Shown here in pieces: positions 52,386 through 64,000 of a DNA stretch of 64,000 nucleotides; the stretch's first letter is position 1; every line of letters begins with the position of its first letter. The position numbers and the translations under genes were made by a program. The DNA comes from Argentina anserina. Lineage: Eukaryota > Streptophyta > Magnoliopsida > Rosales > Rosaceae. The notes beneath the pieces were generated by a model. It was not told where the DNA came from, made no database searches, and saw only the letters and a program-made list of their open reading frames with translations. Location of the stretch: contig NW_026089420.1 of assembly GCF_933775445.1 (NCBI RefSeq), forward strand, positions 124,001-188,000. Direction: 5' to 3'.

Positions 52386-55300
52386 GATACTCAGTTTGAA
52401 AGAAACACACTCCCACACTTGTAAAACTCTCAAATTCAATAGAAACTCGAATCAGAAAGCCTTACAGAAAGATACTCAAACGAGAAATGAAAAGATACAC
52501 AATTGGAATAGTAAAGATACGCAAACGAGAAATGAAAAGATACACAATTGGAATAGTAAAGATACGCAAACGATGTAAAGATACACAATTGGAATAGTAA
52601 AGATACGTAAACTATGTAAAGATACTCAGTTTGAAAGAAACACACTCCCACACTTGCAAAACTCTCAAATTCAATAGAAACTCGCATCAGAAAGCCTTAC
52701 AGAAAGATACTCAAACGAGAAATGAAAAGTACACAATTGGAATAGTAAAGATACGCAAACGATGTAAAGATACACAATTGGAATAGTAAAGATACGCAAA
52801 CGATGTAAAGATACTCAGTTTGAAAGAAACACACTCCCACACTTGCAAAACTCTCAAATTCAATAGAAACTCGCATCAGAAAGCCTCAGAAAGATACTCA
52901 AACGAAAAGTGAAAAGATACTCAATTGGAATAGTAAAGATACGTAAACGATGTAAAGATACACAATTGGAATAGTAAAGATACGCAAACGATGTAAAGAT
53001 ACACAATTGGAATAGTAAAGATACGCAAACGATGTAAAGATACTCAGTTTGAAAGAAACACACTCCCACACTTGTAAAACTCTCAAATTCAATAGAAACT
53101 CGCATCAGAAAGCCTTACAGAAAGATACTCAAACGACAAATGAAAAGATACTCAATTGGAATAGTACAGATACGTAAACGATGTAAAGATACACAATTCG
53201 AATAGTAAAGATACGGAAACGATGTAAAGATACACAATTGGAATAGTAAAGATACGCAAACGATGTAAAGATACTCAGTTTGAAAGAAACACACTCCCAC
53301 ACTTGCAAAACTCTCAAATACAATAGAAACTCGCATCCGAAGCCTTACAGAAAGATACTCAAACGAGAAATGAAAAGATACACAATTGGAATAGTAAAGA
53401 TACGCAAACGATGTAAAGATACACAATTGGAATAGTAAACATACGCAAACGATGTAAAGATACTCAGTTTGAAAGAAACACACTCCCACACTTGCAAAAC
53501 TCTCAAATACAATAGAAACTCGCATCAGAAGCCTTACAGAAAGATACTCAAACGAGAAATGAAAAGATACACAATTGGAATAGTAAAGATACGCAAACGA
53601 TGTAAAGATACACAATTGGAATAGTAAACATACGCAAACGATGTAAAGATACTCAGTTTGAAAGAAACACACTCCCACACTTGCAAAACTCTCAAATACA
53701 ATAGAAACTCGCATCAGAAGCCTTACAGAAAGATACTCAAACGAGAAATGAAAAGATACACAATTGGAATAGTAAAGATACGCAAACGATGTAAAGATAC
53801 ACAATTGGAATAGTAAAGATACGCAAACGATGTAAAGATACACAATTAAATAGTAAAGATACGGAAACGATGTAAAGATACACAATTGGAATAGTAAAGA
53901 TACGCAAACGATGTAATGATACTCAGTTTGAAAGAAACACACTCCCACACTTGTAAAACTCTCAAATTCAATAGAAACTCGCATCAGAAAGCCTTACAGA
54001 AAGATACTCAAACGAGAAATGAAAAGATACACAATTCGAATAGTAAAGATACGGAAACGATGTAAAGATACACAATTGGAATAGTAAAGATACGCAAACG
54101 ATGTAAAGATACTCAGTTTGAAAGAAACACACTCCCACACTTGCAAAACTCTCAAATACAATAGAAACTCGCATCAGAAGCCTTACAGAAAGATACTCAA
54201 ACGAGAAATGAAAAGATACACAATTGGAATAGTAAAGATACGCAAACGATGTAAAGATACACAATTGGAATAGTAAACATACGCAAACGATGTAAAGATA
54301 CTCAGTTTGAAAGAAACACACTCCCACACTTGCAAAACTCTCAAATTCAATAGAAACTCGCATCAGAATGCCTTACAGAAAGATACTCAAACGAGAAATG
54401 AAAAGATACTCAATTGGAATAGTACAGATACGTAAACGATGTAAAGATACACAATTCGAATAGTAAAGATACGGAAACGATGTAAAGATACACAATTGGA
54501 ATAGTAAAGATACGCAAACGATGTAAAGATACTCAGTTTGAAAGAAACACACTCCCACACTTGCAAAACTCTCAAATTCAATAGAAACTCGCATCAGAAG
54601 ACTTACAGAAAGATACTCAAACGAGAAATGAAAAGATAAACAATTGGAATAGTAAAGATACGCAAACGATGTAAAGATACACAATTGGAATAGTAAAGAT
54701 ACGCAAACGATGTAAAGATACTCAGTTTGAAAGAAACACACTCCCACACTTGCAAAACTCTCAAATTCAATAGAAACTCGCATCAGAAGCCTTACAGAAA
54801 GATACTCAAACGAGAAATGAAAAGATACACAATTGGAATAGTAAAGATACGCAAACGATGTAAAGATACACAATTGGAATAGTAAACATACGCAAACGAT
54901 GTAAAGATACTCAGTTTGAAAGAAACGCACTCCCACACTTGCAAAACTCTGAAATTCAATAGAAACTCGCATCAGAAAGCCTTACAGAAAGATACTCAAA
55001 CGAGAAATGAAAAGATACTGAATTGGAATAGTAAAGATACGCAAACGATGTAAAGATACACAATTGGAATAGTAAAGATACGCAAACGATGTAAAGATAC
55101 ACAATTAAATAGTAAAGATACGGAAACGATGTAAAGATACACAATTGGAATAGTAAAGATACGCAAACGATGTAAAGATACTCAGTTTGAAAGAAACACA
55201 CTCCCACACTTGCAAAACTCTCAAATTCAATAGAAACTCGCATCAGAAGACTTACAGAAAGATACTCAAACGAGAAATGAAAAGATACACAATTGGAATA

Positions 55301-58300
55301 GTAAAGATACGCAAACGATGTAAAGATACACAATTGTAATAGTAAAGATACGCAAACGATGTAATGATACTCAGTTTGAAAGAAACACACTCCCACACTT
55401 GTAAAACTCTCAAATTCAATAGAAACTCGAATCAGAAAGCCTTACAGAAAGATACGCAAACGATGTAATGATACTCAGTTTGAAAGAAACACACTCCCAC
55501 ACTTGTAAAACTCTCAAATTCAATAGAAACTCGAATCAGAAAGCCTTACAGAAAGATACTCAAACGAGAAATGAAAAGATACACAATTGGAATAGTAAAG
55601 ATACGCAAACGAGAAATGAAAAGATACACAATTGGAATAGTAAAGATACGCAAACGATGTAAAGATACACAATTGGAATAGTAAAGATACGTAAACTATG
55701 TAAAGATACTCAGTTTGAAAGAAACACACTCCCACACTTGCAAAACTCTCAAATTCAATAGAAACTCGCATCAGAAAGCCTTACAGAAAGATACTCAAAC
55801 GAGAAATGAAAAGTACACAATTGGAATAGTAAAGATACGCAAACGATGTAAAGATACACAATTGGAATAGTAAACATACGCAAACGATGTAAAGATACTC
55901 AGTTTGAAAGAAACACACTCCCACACTTGCAAAACTCTCAAATTCAATAGAAACTCGCATCAGAAAGCCTCAGAAAGATACTCAAACGAAAAATGAAAAG
56001 ATACTCAATTGGAATAGTAAAGATACGTAAACGATGTAAAGATACACAATTGGAATAGTAAAGATACGCAAACGATGTAAAGATACACAATTGGAATAGT
56101 AAAGATACGCAAACGATGTAAAGATACTCAGTTTGAAAGAAACACACTCCCACACTTGTAAAACTCTCAAATTCAATAGAAACTCGCATCAGAAAGCCTT
56201 ACAGAAAGATACTCAAACGAGAAATGAAAAGATACTCAATTGGAATAGTACAGATACGTAAACGATGTAAAGATACACAATTCGAATAGTAAAGATACGG
56301 AAACGATGTAAAGATACACAATTGGAATAGTAAAGATACGCAAACGATGTAAAGATACTCAGTTTGAAAGAAACACACTCCCACACTTGCAAAACTCTCA
56401 AATACAATAGAAACTCGCATCAGAAGCCTTACAGAAAGATACTCAAAGGAGAAATGAAAAGATACACAATTGGAATAGTAAAGATACGCAAACGATGTAA
56501 AGATACTCAGTTTGAAAGAAACACACTCCCACACTTGCAAAACTCTCAAATTCAATAGAAACTCGCATCAGAAGACTTACAGAAAGATACTCAAACGACA
56601 AATGAAAAGATACTCAATTGGAATAGTACAGATACGTAAACGATGTAAAGATACACAATTCGAATAGTAAAGATACGGAAACGATGTAAAGATACACAAT
56701 TGGAATAGTAAAGATACGCAAACGATGTAAAGATACTCAGTTTGAAAGAAACACACTCCCACACTTGCAAAACTCTCAAATACAATAGAAACTCGCATCC
56801 GAAGCCTTACAGAAAGATACTCAAACGAGAAATGAAAAGATACACAATTGGAATAGTAAAGATACGCAAACGATGTAAAGATACACAATTGGAATAGTAA
56901 ACATACGCAAACGATGTAAAGATACTCAGTTTGAAAGAAACACACTCCCACACTTGCAAAACTCTCAACTACAATAGAAACTCGCATCAGAAGCCTTACA
57001 GAAAGATACTCAAACGAGAAATGAAAAGATACACAATTGGAATAGTAAAGATACGCAAACGATGTAAAGATACACAATTGGAATAGTAAACATACGCAAA
57101 CGATGTAAAGATACTCAGTTTGAAAGAAACACACTCCCACACTTGCAAAACTTTCAAATACAATAGAAACTCGCATCAGAAGCCTTACAGAAAGATACTC
57201 AAACGAGAAATGAAAAGATACACAATTGGAATAGTAAAGATACGCAAACGATGTAAAGATACACAATTGGAATAGTAAAGATACGCAAACGATGTAAAGA
57301 TACACAATTAAATAGTAAAGATACGGAAACGATGTAAAGATACACAATTGGAATAGTAAAGATACGCAAACGATGTAAAGATACTCAGTTTGAAAGAAAC
57401 ACACTCCCACACTTGCAAAACTCTCAAATTCAATAGAAACTCGCATCAGAAGCCTTACAGAAAGATACTCAAACGAGAAATGAAAAGATACACAATTGGA
57501 ATAGTAAAGATACGCAAACGATGTAAAGATACTCAGTTTGAAAGAAACACACTCCCACACTTGCAAAACTCTCAAATTCAATAGAAACTCGCATCAGAAG
57601 ACTTACAGAAAGATACTCAAACGAGAAATGAAAAGATACACAATTGGAATAGTAAAGATACGCAAACGATGTAAAGATACACAATTGTAATAGTAAAGAT
57701 ACGCAAACGATGTAATGATACTCAGTTTGAAAGAAACACACTCCCACACTTGTAAAACTCTCAAATTCTATAGAAACTCGCATCAGAAAGCCTTACAGAA
57801 AGATACTCAAACGAGAAATGAAAAGATACACAATTGGAATAGTAAAGATACGCAAACGAGAAATGAAAAGATACACAATTGGAATAGTAAAGATACGCAA
57901 ACGATGTAAAGATACACAATTGGAATAGTAAAGATACGTAAACTATGTAAAGATACTCAGTTTGAAAGAAACACACTCCCACACTTGCAAAACTCTCAAA
58001 TTCAATAGAAACTCGCATCAGAAAGCCTTACAGAAAGATACTCAAACGAGAAATGAAAAGTACACAATTGGAATAGTAAAGATACGCAAACGATGTAAAG
58101 ATACACAATTGGAATAGTAAACATACGCAAACGATGTAAAGATACTCAGTTTGAAAGAAACACACTCCCACACTTGCAAAACTCTCAAATTCAATAGAAA
58201 CTCGCATCAGAAAGCCTCAGAAAGATACTCAAACGAAAAATGAAAAGATACTCAATTGGAATAGTAAAGATACGTAAACGATGTAAAGATACACAATTGG

Positions 58301-59574
58301 AATAGTAAAGATACGCAAACGATGTAAAGATACACAATTGGAATAGTAAAGATACGCAAACGATGTAAAGATACACAATTGGAATAGTAAAGATACGCAA
58401 ACGATGTAAAGATACTCAGTTTGAAAGAAACACACTCCCACACTTGTAAAACTCTCAAATTCAATAGAAACTCGCATCAGAAAGCGTTACAGAAAGATAC
58501 TCAAACGAGAAATGAAAAGATACTCAATTGGAATAGTACAGATACGTAAACGATGTAAAGATACACAATTCGAATAGTAAAGATACGGAAACGATGTAAA
58601 GATACACAATTGGAATAGTAAAGATACGCAAACGATGTAAAGATACTCAGTTTGAAAGAAACACACTCCCACACTTGCAAAACTCTCAAATACAATAGAA
58701 ACTCGCATCAGAAGCCTTACAGAAAGATACTCAAACGAGAAATGAAAAGATACACAATTGGAATAGTAAAGATACGCAAACGATGTAAAGATACACAATT
58801 GGAATAGTAAACATACGCAAACGATGTAAAGATACTCAGTTTGAAAGAAACACACTCCCACACTTGCAAAACTCTCAAATACAATAGAAACTCGCATCAG
58901 AAGCCTTACAGAAAGATACTCAAACGAGAAATGAAAAGATACACAATTGGAATAGTAAAGATACGCAAACGATGTAAAGATACACAATTGTAATAGTAAA
59001 CATACGCAAACGATGTAAAGATACTCAGTTTGAAAGAAACACACTCCCACACTTGCAAAACTCTCAAATTCAATAAAACTCGCATCAGAAGCCTTACAGA
59101 AAGATACTCAAACGAGAAATGAAAAGATACACAATTGGAATAGTAAAGATACGCAAACGATGTAAAGATACTCAGTTTGAAAGAAACACACTCCCACACT
59201 TGCAAAACTCTCAAATTCAATAGAAACTCGCATCAGAAGACTTACAGAAAGATACTCAAACGAGAAATGAAAAGATACACAATTGGAATAGTAAAGATAC
59301 GCAAACGATGTAAAGATACACAATTGGAATAGTAAACATACGCAAACGATGTAAAGATACTCAGTTTGAAAGAAACACACTCCCACACTTGCAAAACTCT
59401 CAAATACAATAGAAACTCGCATCAGAAGCCTTACAGAAAGATACTCAAACGAGAAATGAAAAGATACACAATTGGAATAGTAAAGATACGCAAACGATGT
59501 AAAGATACTCTGTTTGAAAGAAACACACTCCCACACTTGCAAAACTCTCAAATTCAATAGAAACTCGCATCAGA

Positions 59575-61344
59575 AGACTTACAGAAAGATACTCAAACGA
59601 GAAATGAAAAGATACACAATTGGAATAGTAAAGATACGCAAACGATGTAAAGATACACAATTGTAATAGTAAAGATACGCAAACGATGTAATGATACTCA
59701 GTTTGAAAGAAACACACTCCCACACTTGTAAAACTCTCAAATTCAATAGAAACTCGCATCAGAAAGCCTTACAGAAAGATACTCAAACGAGAAATGAAAA
59801 GATACACAATTGGAATAGTAAAGATACGCAAACGAGAAATGAAAAGATACACAATTGGAATAGTAAAGATACGCAAACGATGTAAAGATACACAATTGGA
59901 ATAGTAAAGATACGTAAACTATGTAAAGATACTCAGTTTGAAAGAAACACACTCCCACACTTGCAAAACTCTCAAATTCAATAGAAACTCGCATCAGAAA
60001 GCCTTACAGAAAGATACTCAAACGAGAAATGAAAAGTACACAATTGGAATAGTAAAGATACGCAAACGATGTAAAGATACACAATTGGAATAGTAAAGAT
60101 ACGCAAACGATGTAAAGATACTCAGTTTGAAAGAAACACACTCCCACACTTGTAAAACTCTCAAATTCAATAGAAACTCGCATCAGAAAGCCTTACAGAA
60201 AGATACTCAAACGACAAATGAAAAGATACTCGATTGGAATAGTACAGATACGTAAACGATGTAAAGATACACAATTCGAATAGTAAAGATACGGAAACGA
60301 TGTAAAGATACACAATTGGAATAGTAAAGATACGCAAACGATGTAAAGATACTCAGTTTGAAAGAAACACACTCCCACACTTGCAAAACTCTCAAATACA
60401 ATAGAAACTCGCATCAGAAGCCTTACAGAAAGATACTCAAACGAGAAATGAAAAGATACACAATTGGAATAGTAAAGATACGCAAACGATGTAAAGATAC
60501 ACAATTGTAATAGTAAAGATACGCAAACGATGTAATGATACTCAGTTTGAAAGAAACACACTCCCACACTTGTAAAACTCTCAAATTCAATAGAAACTCG
60601 CATCAGAAAGCCTTACAGAAAGATACTCAAACGAGAAATGAAAAGATACACAATTGGAATAGTAAAGATACGCAAACGAGAAATGAAAAGATACACAATT
60701 GGAATAGTAAAGATACGCAAACGATGTAAAGATACACAATTGGAATAGTAAAGATACGTAAACTATGTAAAGATACTCAGTTTGAAAGAAACACACTCCC
60801 ACACTTGCAAAACTCTCAAATTCAATAGAAACTCGCATCAGAAAGCCTTACAGAAAGATACTCAAACGAGAAATGAAAAGTACACAATTGGAATAGTAAA
60901 GATACGCAAACGATGTAAAGATACACAATTGGAATAGTAAAGATACGCAAACGATGTAAAGATACTCAGTTTGAAAGAAACACACTCCCACACTTGTAAA
61001 ACTCTCAAATTCAATAGAAACTCGCATCAGAAAGCCTTACAGAAAGATACTCAAACGACAAATGAAAAGATACTCGATTGGAATAGTACAGATACGTAAA
61101 CGATGTAAAGATACACAATTCGAATAGTAAAGATACGGAAACGATGTAAAGATACACAATTGGAATAGTAAAGATACGCAAACGATGTAAAGATACTCAG
61201 TTTGAAAGAAACACACTCCCACACTTGCAAAACTCTCAAATACAATAGAAACTCGCATCAGAAGCCTTACAGAAAGATACTCAAACGAGAAATGAAAAGA
61301 TACACAATTGGAATAGTAAAGATACGCAAACGATGTAAAGATAC
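59575..61344. repeat. 844-bp tandem duplication
   Basis: About 59,575-60,500 matches 60,419-61,344 at an offset of 844 bp, including the chimeric A/B junction and the CTCGATTGG variant (60,229 and 61,073). It is the shortest recent tandem copy that includes the domain-4 marker. Confidence 0.85.
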
Positions 61345-62179
61345 ACAATTGGAATAGTAAACATACGCAAACGATGTAAAGATACTCAGTTTGAAAGAAA
61401 CACACTCCCACACTTGCCAAACTCTCAAATACAATAGAAACTCGCATCAGAAGCCTTACAGAAAGATACTCAAACGAGAAATGAAAAGATACACAATTGG
61501 AATAGTAAAGATACGCAAACGATGTAAAGATACACAATTGGAATAGTAAAGATACGCAAACGATGTAAAGATACTCAGTTTGAAAGAAACACACTCCCAC
61601 ACTTGCAAAACTCTCAAATTCAATAGAAACTCGCATCAGAAAGCCTTACAGAAAGATACTCAAACGAGAAATGAAAAGATACTCAATTGGAATAGTACAG
61701 ATACGTAAACGATGTAAAGATACACAATTCGAATAGTAAAGATACGGAAACGATGTAAAGATACACAATTGGAATAGTAAAGATACGCAAACGATGTAAA
61801 GATACTCAGTTTGAAAGAAACACACTCCCACACTTGCAAAACTCTCAAATTCAATAGAAACTCGCATCTGAAGACTTACAGAAAGATACTCAAACGAGAA
61901 ATGAAAAGATACACAATTGGAATAGTAAAGATACGCAAACGATGTAAAGATACACAATTGGCATAGTAAAGATACGCAAACGATGTAAAGATACTCAGTT
62001 TGGAAGAAACACACTCCCACACTTGCAAAACTCTCAAATTCAATAGAAACTCGCATCAGAAAACCTTACAGAAAGATACTCAAACGAGAAATGAAAAGAT
62101 ACACAATTGGAATAGTAAAGATACGCAAACGATGTAAAGATACACAATTGGAATAGTAAACATACGCAAACGATGTAAA

Positions 62180-62557
62180 GATACTCAGTTTGAAAGAAAC
62201 ACACTCCCACACTTGCAAAACTCTCAAATACAATAGAAACTCGCATCAGAAGCCTTACAGAAAGATACTCAAACGAGAAATGAAAAGATACACAATTGGA
62301 ATAGTAAAGATACGCAAACGATGTAAAGATACACAATTGGAATAGTAAACATACGCAAACGATGTAAAGATACTCAGTTTGAAAGAAACACACTCCCACA
62401 CTTGCAAAACTCTCAAATACAATAGAAACTCGCATCAGAAGCCTTACAGAAAGATACTCAAACGAGAAATGAAAAGATACACAATTGGAATAGTAAAGAT
62501 ACGCAAACGATGTAAAGATACACAATTGGAATAGTAAACATACGCAAACGATGTAAA
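62180..62557. repeat. Run of 189-bp units (one B + two A)
   Basis: Unit starts at 62,180, 62,369 and 62,558 are 189 bp apart (107 + 41 + 41). In each unit the second A has the AAACATACG variant. The preceding unit from 61,990 is 190 bp because its B has one extra A. Since 189 is divisible by three, runs of this unit leave one minus-strand frame open for long distances. Confidence 0.92.
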
Positions 62558-64000
62558 GATACTCAGTTTGAAAGAAACACACTCCCACACTTGCAAAACT
62601 CTCAAATACAATAGAAACTCGCATCAGAAAGCCTTACAGAAAGATACTCAAACGACAAATGAAAAGATACTCGATTGGAATAGTACAGATACGTAAACGA
62701 TGTAAAGATACACAATTCGAATAGTAAAGATACGGAAACGATGTAAAGATACACAATTGGAATAGTAAAGATACGCAAACGATGTAAAGATACTCAGTTT
62801 GAAAGAAACACACTCCCACACTTGCAAAACTCTCAAATACAATAGAAACTCGCATCAGAAGCCTTACAGAAAGATACTCAAACGAGAAATGAAAAGATAC
62901 ACAATTGGAATAGTAAAGATACGCAAACGATGTAAAGATACACAATTGGAATAGTAAACATACGCAAACGATGTAAAGATACTCAGTTTGAAAGAAACAC
63001 ACTCCCACACTTGCAAAACTCTCAAATACAATAGAAACTCGCATCAGAAGCCTTACAGAAAGATACTCAAACGAGAAATGAAAAGATACACAATTGGAAT
63101 AGTAAAGATACGCAAACGATGTAAAGATACACAATTGGAATAGTAAACATACGCAAACGATGTAAAGATACTCAGTTTGAAAGAAACACACTCCCACACT
63201 TGCAAAACTCTCAAATACAATAGAAACTCGCATCAGAAGCCTTACAGAAAGATACTCAAACGAGAAATGAAAAGATACACAATTGGAATAGTAAAGATAC
63301 GCAAACGATGTAAAGATACACAATTGGAATAGTAAAGATACGCAAACGATGTAAAGATACTCAGTTTGAAAGAAACACACTCCCACACTTGCAAAACTCT
63401 CAAATTCAATAGAAACTCGCATCAGAAAGCCTTACAGAAAGATACTCAAACGAGAAATGAAAAGATACTCAATTGGAATAGTACAGATACGTAAACGATG
63501 TAAAGATACACAATTCGAATAGTAAAGATACGGAAACGATGTAAAGATACACAATTGGAATAGTAAAGATACGCAAACGATGTAAAGATACTCAGTTTGA
63601 AAGAAACACACTCCCACACTTGCAAAACTCTCAAATTCAATAGAAACTCGCATCTGAAGACTTACAGAAAGATACTCAAACGAGAAATGAAAAGATACTC
63701 AATTAGAATAGTACAGATACGTAAACGATGTAAAGATACACAATTCGAATAGTAAAGATACGGAAACGATGTAAAGATACACAATTGGAATAGTAAAGAT
63801 ACGCAAACGATGTAAAGATACTCAGTTTGAAAGAAACACACTCCCACACTTGCAAAACTCTCAAATACAATAGAAACTCGCATCAGAAGCCTTACAGAAA
63901 GATACTCAAACGAGAAATGAAAAGATACACAATTGGAATAGTAAAGATACGCAAACGATGTAAAGATACACAATTGGAATAGTAAACATACGCAAACGAT

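Larger units (their letters stand above)
49293..64000. repeat. Satellite DNA array, right part (same family)
   Basis: This continues the left array after the retrotransposon, in the same orientation and in register. Removing the element and one copy of the GCAAA target duplication restores an uninterrupted A module ending CGATGTAAA. The first kilobase after the insertion matches the sequence from 30,659 onward at a constant offset of 18,639 bp, so it is the continuation of the same higher-order block. The array runs off the right edge of the window. Confidence 0.97.

Noticed and set aside
1..64000. CENP-B box in the satellite
   Set aside because: No unit contains a sequence resembling the TTCG-4N-A-2N-CGGG core, so centromere identity cannot be argued from it.

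Overview
This window is non-genic nuclear DNA, almost certainly from a flowering plant. I found no credible protein-coding gene and no rRNA or tRNA gene. About 57.3 kb of the 64 kb is one tandem-repeat (satellite) array. It is interrupted once, at 42,640-49,292, by a complete but non-autonomous LTR retrotransposon. The plant assignment rests on the element: its primer-binding site matches the 3' end of plant tRNA-Asp, and its spacer motifs are of the Athila (Ty3/gypsy) kind. I cannot name the species.

Satellite grammar. Every unit is built from two modules in the same orientation. Module A is 41 bp and is itself a 22 + 19 bp pair, each half starting GATAC. Module B is about 107 bp; it begins GATACTCAGTTTG, carries a CCCACACTTGC core, and ends in a 23-bp tail homologous to the second half of A. 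One B plus 0-4 A modules gives the unit lengths seen: 104 (B with a swapped tail), 129, 148, 189/190, 230/231 and 271/272 bp. Units are arranged in larger, recently copied blocks with periods of 844, 947, 1,219, 2,019, 3,006, 3,426, 3,586 and about 6,000 bp.

Layout. 1-10,228: domain 1, rich in 4-A units and a GGGAACG variant. 10,229-12,500: domain 2, marked by a CATAACAAGCC variant. 12,501-22,029: domain 3, marked by GCAAAGGATG and ACATAATTG, containing a 3,586-bp tandem duplication. 22,030-42,639 and 49,293-64,000: domain 4, marked by CGACAAATG, GTACAGATACGTAAACG and a chimeric A/B junction present 16 times. Within domain 4 a roughly 6-kb higher-order block is repeated.

Retrotransposon. It lies on the minus strand: 5' LTR 47,562-49,292, PBS 47,541-47,558, internal region about 3.2 kb, polypurine tract 44,390-44,399, 3' LTR 42,640-44,385, and a perfect 5-bp target duplication GCAAA. 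The internal region has no sense-strand reading frame of about 60 codons or more, so gag and pol are absent and the element must have been mobilised in trans. The LTRs are nearly identical, so the insertion is young. Equivalent positions in neighbouring higher-order copies are empty, so it landed after the block was amplified.

The combination of a long, homogeneous, one-orientation array with a nested Athila-like element fits a centromeric, pericentromeric or large heterochromatic satellite block. That location is inference. The long minus-strand reading frames (up to 382 codons) come from a 189-bp unit length divisible by three, not from genes.
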